Shown: positions 12,877-21,621, counted from the first letter of the stretch. The stretch: 64,000 bases of DNA from Pigmentiphaga litoralis (GCF_014651835.1 NZ_BMXQ01000001.1:3827771-3891770), one strand, 5' to 3'. The notes: generated by a model from the sequence alone, not told the origin. Numbers and translations: made by a program.

Positions 12877-13395
12877 TCAGGTCGATTCGGGCGCGGGCAT
12901 GACGGTGCCGCAGGCCTTGCAGGTGCGGAATTCTTCGCTCTCGAAGAAATAGCTGTACGCCTTGGACACGGGGTCGGCGTTGTAGTCGGCCACCGTAAAG
13001 CTTTCTTCGTGCAGCGGGTGATCGCACTTCTGGCAAAACCATTGAAAGCGGTCGATTTCACCTTTCTGCCGCGCGCGTTCCTGCACCAGCAAGTAGGCAT
13101 CGGGCGGAAAGCGGGGCGAGTGCGGGATGCCGGCGGGCGTGTAGATGACGGCGCCTTCCTTGAGCACGGCGATCTCTTCCTTGCCGTCGGCGGTACGGTA
13201 ATGCAGGTTCATCTCTCCCTTGATCATGTACATCATTTCGTCGCTGGGATTGATGTGGAATTCGCTGCGGTATTCGCGGCCGCGGGCCACGAACACGAGC
13301 GACTCGGGCGCCTGCCACAGCACACTGACACGCTTGCCGGTGGCACTGAGTTTTTCGCCTTCCTTCAGAAGGTCGACGATGGGCATCTGGAACAT
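12877..13395 (-). CDS. 3-hydroxyanthranilate 3,4-dioxygenase-like cupin
   Basis: A 172-residue cupin of the 3-hydroxyanthranilate 3,4-dioxygenase (NbaC/HAO) family. The iron ligands of the family align with His47, Glu53 and His92 (FHINPSDE and PHSP). Substrate-binding residues align with Arg43, Arg95 and Glu106. A C-terminal rubredoxin-like metal site is present as C121-x2-C124 and C159-x2-C162, as in bacterial HAO. The segment after His92 is one residue shorter than in the canonical HSPQR, so the position of the second arginine is uncertain and specificity may differ. The start at 13395 is chosen for AGGAG six bases upstream. No downstream ACMSD or aminomuconate-semialdehyde dehydrogenase gene is present, so a full anthranilate/tryptophan route is not supported. 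Confidence 0.85.
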   Translation of the reverse strand: MFQMPIVDLLKEGEKLSATGKRVSVLWQAPESLVFVARGREYRSEFHINPSDEMMYMIKGEMNLHYRTADGKEEIAVLKEGAVIYTPAGIPHSPRFPPDAYLLVQERARQKGEIDRFQWFCQKCDHPLHEESFTVADYNADPVSKAYSYFFESEEFRTCKACGTVMPAPEST

Positions 13396-13466
13396 GGGGG
13401 TCTCCTTGGGAGCTGAGGTCACGGGGTGACGTCAGCGTGCGGCGTCGGGTCGAGTTGGGCCGGGGG

Positions 13467-13871
13467 TCAGCCCAGGTAGGCGACGCAGTCGATCTCGACC
13501 TTGACGCCTTTGCGATGCGGCGTGCCGCCGATGCAGGTACGGGTGACTTTTTCGCCATTCATGACGTCGCGGAAGGCTTCGTTGAAGGCGGGGAAATCGG
13601 CGGTGTCGCGCAGGCAGACGCGCATGTTGACGACATGCGCCAGCGTGGCGCCGCCGGCCTCGAGCACCGACACCAGATTCGCCAGCGTGCGTCGCGTCTG
13701 TTCGGCGATGTCGTCGGACACGACTTCGCGCGTGGCGGGGTCGAGTGGGCCCTGGCCCGAGACATACAGGAAGTCGCCCGCGCGGATGGCCTGGGCGAGT
13801 GGCGACGGTTTGCTGGCGTCGGTAAACCCGGTAACCGGGGCCTGCGCGGACTGGACAAGAATCTTAGGCAT
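13467..13871 (-). CDS. RidA (YjgF/YER057c/UK114) family protein
   Basis: A 134-residue RidA-fold protein. Its pattern AGDFLYVSGQGPLDPATRE is diagnostic, and the conserved arginine that binds the carboxylate of imine/enamine substrates is in KVTRTCIGG. RidA members hydrolyse reactive 2-aminoacrylate-type intermediates, and relatives include 2-aminomuconate deaminase. Sitting beside a hydroxyanthranilate-dioxygenase-like cupin and an amidase, it may deaminate a pathway intermediate here. Its start (13871) overlaps the stop of the amidase gene by eight bases, which indicates translational coupling. Confidence 0.92.
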   Translation of the reverse strand: MPKILVQSAQAPVTGFTDASKPSPLAQAIRAGDFLYVSGQGPLDPATREVVSDDIAEQTRRTLANLVSVLEAGGATLAHVVNMRVCLRDTADFPAFNEAFRDVMNGEKVTRTCIGGTPHRKGVKVEIDCVAYLG

Positions 13872-15327
13872 GCGGCGTCTCCGATGATGCGCGTGACGAC
13901 TCAAGCTGCGCCCCGAAGGCGAGCACCTGGTCGTCGTGGAATTTGCGGCCCGCGACCTGCAGGCCGAAGGGCAGGCCGTCGGCGGTCGTGCCCAGCGGCA
14001 GGGCCAGGGCGGGCTGCTGGGTCAGGTTGAACGGGAAGGCGTAGGGGCTGGCCAGCGGCCAGTTGTGCGTGCGCGCGATCTCGGCCGCTTTGGGATGGCC
14101 CTGCGCGCACAGCTTGCCAATGTCGAACGCGCCGCTGGAAGCGGCCGGCGTCAGCAGCAGGTCGATGCGGGAAAAAGCGCGGGCAAGTTCAGTGGATGCT
14201 TCACGCAGGCGCACGCGGCTGCGGGCCAGCGTGTCGGCGGTGAGCGAGGCGCCCGCGTCGAAGCAGGCCTGCAGGCGCGGATCGAACTGTGCGCGAATGT
14301 GCACCGCCAGGGTCACGAAGGATTCATGGATGCGGCTGAGCCACACGTTCCAGAAGTCGATGGCCAGCGCGGCCCAGTCGAAGCGGAAGGCTTCGATGCG
14401 ATAGCCCTGCGTGCGCAGCGTTTCCACCTGCGCCTCGACGGCGGCGGCAATGGCCGGGTCCAGGCCAGCGTCCGGGCCGATGTCGATGCAATAGCCGAGG
14501 ACGGGAGCCTGGCCGGCCGCTCCAGCTGCGGCACGGGATTCATTGCCTTGTGGCGTCGCGTCAGTCCGGTGTGCCGATGACCGCGCCGTGATTCCCCGCG
14601 GATACATCGAATACGGATCCAGCGGGTCTGCAAAGCTCAGCACGTCCATCGCGATGCGGCAGTCCTCTACCGATCGCGTCAAGGGCGTCAGGTGCGCGAA
14701 CTCGGCAAACGCACTTTGCGGGCCGAGCGGGATCGCGCCGAAGGTCGGCTTGAAGCCGACCAGGCCGCAAAAGGACGCCGGGATGCGGATCGACCCGCCG
14801 GCGTCGCTGCCCAGGGCCAGCGGTCCCCACCGGCGGCCAATCTGCGCGGCCGCGCCGCAGCTGGAGCCGCCGGGCGATTTGCCGAGCCGGGTCGGGTGCA
14901 GGGTGATGCCGGTGGCCGTGGATTCGGAATTTGCAGCCCAGCCGAATTCCGACGTGGTGGTCTTGCCGAAGAGCACGGCGCCGCCTTCGCGCAAGCGCCG
15001 CACCGATGGGGCATCGTTCGGGGCAGGGGCGTCCGATGTGGCCGTCGATCCGCGGCGCGTCGGGTAGCCGGCCACATCGATCAGGTCCTTGATCGACACC
15101 GGAATGCCATCGAGCGGGCCGAGCAGCGCGCCGTGCCGATGCCGCTGCGCCGAGGCCTCGGCCATCGCCAGCGCCGCGGTCTTGTCGAGCACGCAAAAGG
15201 CATTGACCGGGTCGGACCCGATCGCATCGAACAGCGCTTCGGTCACGTCCACCGGTGTCGCGGTCCCGGACGCATAGGCATCGCGCAATTGCGCGATGCT
15301 CAGGGCGTGCAATCCTTGGGAAGGCAT
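13864..15327 (-). CDS. Amidase signature family hydrolase
   Basis: A 487-residue amidase-signature enzyme. The catalytic triad is visible as Lys80 (PVSIKDLID), the cis-serine Ser155 (SPGGSSCG) and the nucleophile Ser179 (GSDAGGSIR). Members hydrolyse linear or aryl amides or act in GatA-type reactions. The missing GatB/GatC neighbours argue against a tRNA amidotransferase. An Ala/Gly-rich stretch just past the middle (around residues 255-280) is probably a surface loop. ATG at 15327 has AGGAGG five bases upstream and begins the conserved domain; a further 42 upstream codons in frame are rejected. The gene lies 10 bases after the receptor of the liv transporter, so the transported compound is probably an amide. 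Confidence 0.92.
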   Translation of the reverse strand: MPSQGLHALSIAQLRDAYASGTATPVDVTEALFDAIGSDPVNAFCVLDKTAALAMAEASAQRHRHGALLGPLDGIPVSIKDLIDVAGYPTRRGSTATSDAPAPNDAPSVRRLREGGAVLFGKTTTSEFGWAANSESTATGITLHPTRLGKSPGGSSCGAAAQIGRRWGPLALGSDAGGSIRIPASFCGLVGFKPTFGAIPLGPQSAFAEFAHLTPLTRSVEDCRIAMDVLSFADPLDPYSMYPRGITARSSAHRTDATPQGNESRAAAGAAGQAPVLGYCIDIGPDAGLDPAIAAAVEAQVETLRTQGYRIEAFRFDWAALAIDFWNVWLSRIHESFVTLAVHIRAQFDPRLQACFDAGASLTADTLARSRVRLREASTELARAFSRIDLLLTPAASSGAFDIGKLCAQGHPKAAEIARTHNWPLASPYAFPFNLTQQPALALPLGTTADGLPFGLQVAGRKFHDDQVLAFGAQLESSRASSETPHA

Positions 15328-15337
15328 CGTGACCTCC

Positions 15338-16516
15338 TTACTTCGTCTCGGCCTTGGGTTCGATGGTGGCGAACTCGACGTTGGCGAGCCGGCCGTCGAC
15401 CTTCTGGACTTTGCGCATGTACACGCGCTGGATGATGTCGCGGTTGCCGGCATCGATCTGAATGGGGCCGCGCGGGCTGGTCAGTTTCAGGCCCTTGAGC
15501 GCCGCCAGCATGGCATCGCCGTCGCCCTTGCCGCCGGTCTTGCGCAGTGCTTCGTAGATGGCGGCCATGCCGTCGTAGGCCGCCACGGACATGATGGTGG
15601 GCCGCGCCGTGGCGCCGCGCAAGGCTTTGAAGTCCTGCACGTACTTCTTGTTTTCAGGCGAGTCGTGGTCCATCGAATACGGGTAGCCGGTGACGACGCC
15701 AAGCGCATCGTCGCCCATCGAATCGATCGCGGCTTCGTCGGTGATGTCGCCCGTGCCGATGAGCACCGAGCCCACGTCGGCCAGCTTGCGGTTGCGGAAC
15801 TCGCGCATGAAGGCGGGCGCGACGTCGCCAGCGTTCACATACGTGAAGACGGCAGCCGGTTTCACGTCCTTGATCTTCTGCATGTAGGGCGAGAAGTCGA
15901 GCGTGGTGATCGGCGTGCGGACGGAGCCGACCAGCTCGCCGCCTGCCGCCTTGTACGCGGCGGCGAAGGATTTTTCGACGTCCTGCCCGGGCGAGTAGTC
16001 GGCCACCACGGAGTACGCCGTCTTGTAGCCTTGATCGACGGCCCAGCGCGCGATCGGCGGCACGATGTTCGGGAACGAGAACGACACCCGCACCATGTAC
16101 GGAGACCGGGCCGTCAGCTCAGCCGCCGCGGCGTTCATCACGATCATGGGGGTCTTGGATTCCGTGGCCACCGGCGCCACCGCCAGCGCGTTCGGACTGA
16201 AGCCGAAGCCCGCAAGGAATTGCACCTTGTCGCGTACGACCAGTTCCTGCGCGTGCCGTTTGGCAACCTCGGGATTCGGGCCGCCCACATCCTTGATCAC
16301 GACGACCACTTTTTTGCCCGCGACCGTCTCGCCGAATTGCTTCTGGTAGACCTTGATGCCGGCTTCCATCTGCTTGCCGAACTCGGCAAAGGGGCCCGAC
16401 ATTTCGGCGATGAGACCGATCTTGACCACGTCTTGTGCCATCGCTGCCGGCATGCCGGCCATTGCCGCTGCGATGACGATGCCACTGCCCAGACCCGTCT
16501 TCAATGTGATGCCCAT
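15338..16516 (-). CDS. Branched-chain-amino-acid-type ABC transporter receptor
   Basis: A 392-residue type 1 periplasmic binding protein of the LivJ/LivK group. The signal peptide covers about residues 1-27 (hydrophobic core GIVIAAAMAGMPA, cut after AMA). It is followed by VVKIGLIAEMSGPFAEFG and the ligand-pocket region GFSPNALAVAPVATESKTP. ATG at 16516 is preferred because GGAG lies seven bases upstream; ATG at 16531 has no ribosome binding site. It forms a transporter with livFGMH immediately upstream. Receptors of this family in soil betaproteobacteria often bind aromatic acids or amides, so Leu/Ile/Val should not be assumed. Confidence 0.92.
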   Translation of the reverse strand: MGITLKTGLGSGIVIAAAMAGMPAAMAQDVVKIGLIAEMSGPFAEFGKQMEAGIKVYQKQFGETVAGKKVVVVIKDVGGPNPEVAKRHAQELVVRDKVQFLAGFGFSPNALAVAPVATESKTPMIVMNAAAAELTARSPYMVRVSFSFPNIVPPIARWAVDQGYKTAYSVVADYSPGQDVEKSFAAAYKAAGGELVGSVRTPITTLDFSPYMQKIKDVKPAAVFTYVNAGDVAPAFMREFRNRKLADVGSVLIGTGDITDEAAIDSMGDDALGVVTGYPYSMDHDSPENKKYVQDFKALRGATARPTIMSVAAYDGMAAIYEALRKTGGKGDGDAMLAALKGLKLTSPRGPIQIDAGNRDIIQRVYMRKVQKVDGRLANVEFATIEPKAETK

Positions 16517-16536
16517 GATGTTGCTCCGCATGATTG

Positions 16537-17361
16537 TCAGTGTGCTGTAGGTGCTGCGGGGTGAGCCGCGAAGGGTTGCGCCGCCAAGGGTTGCGCTGCT
16601 GCCGGCCCTGCCGCGGCGTGTGCTGCGTCGTCTGCAGAAGGTTGCCCGGCGTTGCGATGGGATGCCACGCCCAACAGTTCGCCCAGCAAGGCCGGGTTGC
16701 CCGCCAGGTCGGCGCTGCTGCCGCGATATTTGATGCTGCCGCGCTCAAGCACGATGGCCTGGTGCGACATCGACAGTGCCAGCACCGGATGCTGTTCGAC
16801 CACGATCGCAGTCAGGCCGTCGCGCTGGCACATGGCGCGAATCGCGTCCGCCAGTTCTTCGACGATGATGGGCGCCAGGCCTTCCATCGGCTCATCCAGC
16901 AACAGCAGTTGCGGATTGGTCATGAGCGCGCGGCCGATCGCCAGCATCTGTTGTTCGCCGCCCGACAGCTGGCCGCCGTAGTTGCCGCGGCGTTCACGCA
17001 GGCGCGGAAACAGCTCATAGACGCGCGCCGTGTTCCATACGCCGGGCAGGGCGACCACCTGCAGGTTTTCCTGCACGGTCAGGGACGGAAAGACCTCGCG
17101 TTCCTGCGGCACCCAGCCGATGCCGCGACGCGCGCGGTCGGCCGGATTCAAGCGGGTGATGTCCTGGCCCAGCCAGTGGATGGCGCCGCGTTTGACGGCG
17201 GTGTTGCCCATCAGCGTTTCGAGCAGGGTCGTCTTGCCGACGCCGTTGCGGCCCAGGATGGCCAGCGTCTCCCCCCGGTTTACCGACAGCGTCAGGCCGT
17301 TCAGCACGACCGCCTGGCCGTACCCGGCCGTGAGGCCTTCCATGTGCAGGAAGTCAGGCAT
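16537..17361 (-). CDS. livF: ABC transporter ATPase, LivF type
   Basis: A 274-residue ATP-binding subunit. Walker A GRNGVGKT is at 37-44, the signature motif is LSGGEQQ, and Walker B is LLLLDEP followed by the MEGLAP segment typical of LivF. The C-terminal ~35 residues are an Ala/Pro/Gln-rich tail not usual in the family, probably a repeat-derived extension. It overlaps the livG stop codon by eight bases. It would pair with LivG to power the LivH/LivM permease. Confidence 0.94.
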   Translation of the reverse strand: MPDFLHMEGLTAGYGQAVVLNGLTLSVNRGETLAILGRNGVGKTTLLETLMGNTAVKRGAIHWLGQDITRLNPADRARRGIGWVPQEREVFPSLTVQENLQVVALPGVWNTARVYELFPRLRERRGNYGGQLSGGEQQMLAIGRALMTNPQLLLLDEPMEGLAPIIVEELADAIRAMCQRDGLTAIVVEQHPVLALSMSHQAIVLERGSIKYRGSSADLAGNPALLGELLGVASHRNAGQPSADDAAHAAAGPAAAQPLAAQPFAAHPAAPTAH

Positions 17362-18196
17362 GGACGGCTCCGGTGGCAGCGCCGCCAGCGTCGGCGGCGC
17401 GGGTGACGGAACCGGCTGCTTCCTTCGGCAGCCCCGGGGGATGGCCTACCTCAGTACTGCCCAGGTACGCCCGCCGCACGTCGGCATGGTTCGCGATCTC
17501 GTCGGGCGTGCCGTCGGCGATGACGGCGCCCGCAACCAGCACCGAAATGCGTCGTGCAAAGCGGAACACCAGGTCCATATCGTGCTCGATGAACAGCACC
17601 GTCATGGATTCCGGCAAGGCGGCAATGGCCTCGAACACCTCGCCGCTTTCGTCTTCGGGTATGCCTGCGGCGGGCTCATCCAGCAGCAGAATGCTGGGCC
17701 GGGCGGCCAGGGCCAGCACGATCTCCAGAAGCCGTTGCCGTCCATAGGCCAGTTGCGACGTCACGGTGCGGGCATGCGCGCCCAGCCCGAACCGCGTCAG
17801 CAGGTCATCGGCCTCGTCATGGATCGCGGTGTTGCCGCGAAAGCTGCGCCAGAACACCCGGCCCACACCGTCGCGCTCGGCAATCGCAAGCGCGGTGGCT
17901 TCGTGCGGAGTGAGCCTCGGGAACAGCGTATTGATCTGGAAGGTCCGCACCAGACCGCGATGCACGCGGCGATCGGCAGGCATGCGGGTGATGTCGTCGT
18001 CGTCCAGATGGATGCTGCCGCCCGTGGACGCAATGACGCCCGTCAGCAGGTTGATCAGCGTCGTCTTGCCCGCGCCGTTCGGCCCGATCAGCGCATGGCG
18101 GCTGCCGGGTGGCACGGTCAGCGTCACGCCATCGACGGCGGTGAAGGCGCCGAACTTCTTGGTCAGGCGATCCGTGCGCAGGGTGGGCGCGCTCAT
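17354..18196 (-). CDS. livG: ABC transporter ATPase, LivG type
   Basis: A 280-residue ATP-binding subunit. Walker A GPNGAGKT is at 38-45, the signature appears in the LivG form LAYGRQRLLE, and Walker B is ILLLDEPAAG. ATG at 18196 begins 10 bases after the livM stop and has AAGGA about seven bases upstream. An additional 22 in-frame upstream codons overlap livM and are rejected. The last residues after the ABC domain are Ala/Gly-rich. Confidence 0.94.
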   Translation of the reverse strand: MSAPTLRTDRLTKKFGAFTAVDGVTLTVPPGSRHALIGPNGAGKTTLINLLTGVIASTGGSIHLDDDDITRMPADRRVHRGLVRTFQINTLFPRLTPHEATALAIAERDGVGRVFWRSFRGNTAIHDEADDLLTRFGLGAHARTVTSQLAYGRQRLLEIVLALAARPSILLLDEPAAGIPEDESGEVFEAIAALPESMTVLFIEHDMDLVFRFARRISVLVAGAVIADGTPDEIANHADVRRAYLGSTEVGHPPGLPKEAAGSVTRAADAGGAATGAVHA

Positions 18197-18206
18197 AGTG
18201 CGTCCT

Positions 18207-19163
18207 TCATCGTTCGTCCTTGATCGCGACCACGCGCGACAGTCCGCCCAGCACGCCGCCACGGCCCAGCATGACGACGGCGATCAGGAAGATGCCCAGC
18301 CAGAACATCCAGAATTTCGGGTCGAAGTCCGAGAACAGGTCGTGCACCGTCATGTAGAGCAGGGCGCCGATCAGCCCGCCATACAGGCGGCCGGTGCCGC
18401 CCAGGACCAGGATGATGAGGACTTCGGCCGACCGGTTGAAGCTCAGCATTTCCAAGCCGACGAACTGTGTGGTCTGCGCCAGCAAGGCCCCGGCGATGCC
18501 TGCGATGGCCGCCGAAAAGGCATAGGCCAGGCGCAGGCGCGCATCGACCGGAGAACCGATGGCCAGCATGCGGCGGCGGTTGTCGTGGATGCCCCGCAGC
18601 ACCATGCCGAACGGGGACCGCAGCATGAGGCGCACGGCCAGGAAGATCAGCAGCACGATCACGAACGCATAGACAAAGCCGGTCTTGCCATACATGTCGA
18701 AGCGGAACTGGCCGAGCACGGGCCACATCTCGATGCCCTGCAAGCCGTCGGCGCCGCCGGTGATATCGCTCAGCCGGTTGGCGAGTTCGCCGAACAGCAC
18801 GCACACGCCAATGGTGATCATGAGCCGGGTCAGGTCGGCGCCCCGCACGATCAGGTAGCTGAGCAGGTAGCCGATGGCCAGGCATACGACGGCGGCCAGC
18901 AGCAGGCCCGAGAACGGCTCGCCCCATCCGTGTTTGGCCAACAGGCCGGCGCCGTAGGCCCCGATGCCGAAGAAGGCGGCATGGCCCACGGTCAGGATGC
19001 CGGCGTAACCGAGGGCAATGTCCAGGCCGACGGCGAACAGGCCTGCGATCAGGATCTGCGTGATCAGCACCAGCTTGCCAGGAAAGACGACATAACTGGC
19101 GGCCAGGGCAAGCCAGAAAACGATTTCCAGCCCGGTCACGGTGCGGCGGGTAAGGGCGATCAT
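18207..19163 (-). CDS. livM: ABC transporter permease, LivM type
   Basis: A 318-residue inner-membrane permease with about eight to nine hydrophobic helices. The GYAGILTVGHAAFFGIGAY segment of the LivM family is present, and the LVLGGTGRLYGGLIGA cytoplasmic loop contacts the ATPases. Its ATG overlaps the livH stop as ATGA. Together with LivH it would form the translocation channel. Confidence 0.94.
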   Translation of the reverse strand: MIALTRRTVTGLEIVFWLALAASYVVFPGKLVLITQILIAGLFAVGLDIALGYAGILTVGHAAFFGIGAYGAGLLAKHGWGEPFSGLLLAAVVCLAIGYLLSYLIVRGADLTRLMITIGVCVLFGELANRLSDITGGADGLQGIEMWPVLGQFRFDMYGKTGFVYAFVIVLLIFLAVRLMLRSPFGMVLRGIHDNRRRMLAIGSPVDARLRLAYAFSAAIAGIAGALLAQTTQFVGLEMLSFNRSAEVLIILVLGGTGRLYGGLIGALLYMTVHDLFSDFDPKFWMFWLGIFLIAVVMLGRGGVLGGLSRVVAIKDER

Positions 19164-20020
19164 GCCTGGCCTCGTTTGGGAATCAGGCCGCGCGGGCGGA
19201 CCAGCAGCACCAGCACCATCACGACGTAGATCAGGAAGGCGCCGGCTTCGGGGTAGTAGTACTTGCCGGCCACGTCGACGATGCCGACCAGCACGGCCGC
19301 CACAAACGGGCCAAGCAGGGTGCCGGCCCCGCCGACACAGACCACGATCAGGAAATAGACCATGTACTTGAGCGCGAAGGTCGGCTCCAGGCCCAGAATG
19401 CCCAGCCCCAACGCGCCGCCCAGCCCCGCCAGGCCGCAGCCGAAGGCAAAGGTCAGGAAGAACAGGCGCTCGACCCGCACACCCAGCGCCTTGGCAACGC
19501 GCTGATTGTCCACGGCGGCGCGGACCATGGCGCCGTAGCGGGTCTTTTCCAGCAGCAGCATGAGCAGCAACAGAATGGCAATGCCGACCCCGATCAGGAA
19601 CAGGCGATAGGCGCCCACCTCGAGCCCCAGCAGCGAGACCTGCCCCTGCATCCAGACCGGCGGCCGAAAGGGCTGCATGCCCGGGCCGAACAGATAGGTG
19701 GCGCCGGCCACCGCCACGAAGACGATGCCGATCGACAGCAGCACGTGATCAAGCGGATGCGCGCGGTACAGGCGGCGAAAGAACACCCATTCGAGGATCG
19801 CGCCAGCCAGGGCGGCGGCCACGAAGGCCAGAGCAAGGCTGGCGAGGAAGGGGACCTGCCAGTGCGTCATGGCCAGGCTGGCGGCGTATCCGCCCACCAT
19901 GGCGAACGCGCCGTGGGCCAGGTTGACGAAGTTCATCAGCCCCAGGGTGATCGACAGACCGACGCCGATCAGGAACAGCAGCATGCCGTAGGCAAGCCCA
20001 TCGAAGATCACGATGCCCAT
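19160..20020 (-). CDS. livH: ABC transporter permease, LivH type
   Basis: A 286-residue inner-membrane permease with the LivH pattern GLMNFVNLAHGAFAMVGGY near the N-terminus and a C-terminal loop of VVCVGGAGTLLGPFVAA form. The start at 20020 gives MGIVIFDGLAYGM; 58 further in-frame upstream residues are Arg-rich and non-family. It is the first structural gene of the transporter, 192 bases downstream of the gntR stop. A candidate GntR operator lies in that gap. Confidence 0.94.
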   Translation of the reverse strand: MGIVIFDGLAYGMLLFLIGVGLSITLGLMNFVNLAHGAFAMVGGYAASLAMTHWQVPFLASLALAFVAAALAGAILEWVFFRRLYRAHPLDHVLLSIGIVFVAVAGATYLFGPGMQPFRPPVWMQGQVSLLGLEVGAYRLFLIGVGIAILLLLMLLLEKTRYGAMVRAAVDNQRVAKALGVRVERLFFLTFAFGCGLAGLGGALGLGILGLEPTFALKYMVYFLIVVCVGGAGTLLGPFVAAVLVGIVDVAGKYYYPEAGAFLIYVVMVLVLLVRPRGLIPKRGQA

Positions 20021-20125
20021 GCAGGACTCGCGGATACGGAGTTTTCCGAGACGACGTGATACAGCTGGCAGACGCTGGCACTCACCCACACCCCCTGTTC
20101 CAGATGCCCGCAGTGGCTTGGTATT

Positions 20126-20161
20126 TCGTATACGACGGTGGCCGCACTCCACCTGTCGTAT
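20126..20161. promoter_or_regulatory. Candidate GntR (FCD) operator upstream of livH
   Basis: A perfect 10-base palindrome TCGTATACGA lies at 20126-20135. A second half-site TCGTAT lies at 20156-20161, exactly 30 bases (about three helical turns) from the first. FCD-type GntR regulators commonly bind TNGTATACNA-like palindromes. Position between gntR and livH supports operon control by the adjacent regulator. Binding itself is inferred. Confidence 0.5.
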
Positions 20162-20212
20162 GGGACGCCTGCGAGGCGACAGCAAGAATGACACGCGTCG
20201 AGAAAATCGACT

Positions 20213-21229
20213 TTATGTCGGATAATCGATCACAGTCTGCCGAGTGCCCGAAAGCATGTCAACAGTTTTGCGCTGCAGCATGGCGCTGTCCAGGGGCTTA
20301 TGAACAGCGGTCAATGCCAGGCTGTGTTCCAGCGCGTCGTGGACGGCGCGCAAGTGACGATGCAGCAGGGTCGCGGCGTTTTTCAGGCGACCGCGTTCTA
20401 TGGCGTCCAGGATGGCCAGATGTTCCGCAGCCTGTTGGCGGGTGCGCCCGGGATCCTGGATGGCGCCGTGGGGCAGGGCGGTGCGCAGGCGGTGGATGCG
20501 GTTCAGCGCGTCGATCAGGAAGCGGTTGCGGGAGGCCGCGGCAAGCGTCTGGTGGAACCGCACGCCGCGCTCGTGCAGGTCCTGGGCGGACGCGTGCCGG
20601 TCGACGATACGTTGCTCGGCCTCACGGCATCGGGCAAGGGCGTCCGGGGCGAGCCGGTACCCCGGCTCCTTCAGGGCCGCGGGCTCGAGCAGCATCCGGC
20701 TGCGGGTGGCCTGCAGCAGGGCGTCGGGCGACGTGAGCAGCGACGAAAACGTCCAGCCCTGCCCGGCGTTGCGATCGGCCCAGCCGTCGTGCTGAAGAAG
20801 GCCCAGCAGGGCGGCCAGCCGGCCTCGCGTCAGGCCGTAGCGGGACTGCAGTTGCGCTTCGCTGAAAGTGCCTGGCAAGACGCCAGCACGCCGGTCGTCG
20901 GCAATGGCGCGGCACAGGTCGGTCAGCGATGGCGGCGTGCCGGCCCCCGAGGGGTCGAGCTGATAAAGCAGGGCGGACAGGTGGGCGTCCGGGTCGACGC
21001 CTTGATGCCGCATGAACGGCCGCCCCACCGCATAGCCCTGGCCGGGTGCGTGCGCGATCAGGCCGCGTGCGTGCAGCAGGGCCAGCGCGCTGTTGACGGG
21101 CGATCGGGACAAGCCCCACTGATCGGCCAGGGCCTGGGCGCGCAAGGGGCGGCCAGGCTCGGCGCGCTGGTCATGCAAGTCAGTCAGGATACGGGCGGCA
21201 AGGGCCAGGGCGGCAGTCATGCCGGGCAT
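20213..21229 (-). CDS. GntR-family regulator with FCD domain
   Basis: A 338-residue regulator, longer than the ~230-residue FCD norm because it appears to carry two winged-helix segments. The first covers about residues 8-70 (RAQALADQWGLSRSPVNSAL). The second covers about 100-160 (TFSEAQLQSRYGLTRGRLAALL). The FCD-type effector domain follows (about 180-320), with the conserved FHQTLAAASRNRFL and EHLAILDAI motifs. It lies directly upstream of livH on the same strand and is the obvious candidate regulator of the liv/amidase operon. ATG at 21229 has no strong ribosome binding site; ATG at 21220 is an alternative. Confidence 0.88.
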   Translation of the reverse strand: MPGMTAALALAARILTDLHDQRAEPGRPLRAQALADQWGLSRSPVNSALALLHARGLIAHAPGQGYAVGRPFMRHQGVDPDAHLSALLYQLDPSGAGTPPSLTDLCRAIADDRRAGVLPGTFSEAQLQSRYGLTRGRLAALLGLLQHDGWADRNAGQGWTFSSLLTSPDALLQATRSRMLLEPAALKEPGYRLAPDALARCREAEQRIVDRHASAQDLHERGVRFHQTLAAASRNRFLIDALNRIHRLRTALPHGAIQDPGRTRQQAAEHLAILDAIERGRLKNAATLLHRHLRAVHDALEHSLALTAVHKPLDSAMLQRKTVDMLSGTRQTVIDYPT

Positions 21230-21256
21230 TGTGCGGGGAGCGCGGGGTCTTGGCGC

Positions 21257-21272
21257 TTGTCACCATGGACAA
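21257..21272. promoter_or_regulatory. Inverted repeat TTGTC-N6-GACAA, possible operator
   Basis: Perfect 5-base arms with a six-base spacer lie 27 bases upstream of the gntR start. This is the right position for autoregulation, but the sequence differs from the TCGTATACGA palindrome near livH, so the binding protein is uncertain. Confidence 0.35.
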
Positions 21273-21592
21273 AAACATCCATCCGTAATCAGGACGAAAT
21301 AGGCGGGTGGAATGCTGTTCGAAGGCGCCGCCTGCCCTTGGGCAACCGGTGCCCGCACGGCCTGCAATTTGCACGATGTGTACCGATCATGCAGACGGGG
21401 GGCCCGGCCCGGCTTGCCGCGCGCTGTTTCCCGTGAGAGGGTCCGGTTCCGGGCCTGTGTTTTAAGTCGATCCGCGCCCGGCAAGTCCTTTGCAACGGTC
21501 AACAGAAGGCACCCTTTTGCGCCAGAGGCCCCGCCAGCAAGGGTCCGATCCCAATGGCGCTTACGTGCCGGCCCCTTTGTGCTCATCTCTGA

Positions 21593-21621
21593 TTGAGAGG
21601 GGTTTCGTTCGTGCCTAGTCT
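21593..21621 (+). promoter_or_regulatory. Sigma70-like promoter for the HTH gene
   Basis: TTGAGA (21593-21598) and TAGTCT (21616-21621) have a 17-base spacer. They end 27 bases upstream of the ATG at 21649. Confidence 0.5.

Noticed and set aside
13864-15327. GatA subunit of a tRNA amidotransferase
   Set aside because: There are no gatB or gatC genes beside it and it sits in a catabolic transporter operon, so a general amidase is more likely.
21541-21560. Sigma54 promoter before the Fis-type HTH gene
   Set aside because: A TGGCGC element is present but the -12 GC element is not at the required spacing; a sigma70-like promoter fits better.
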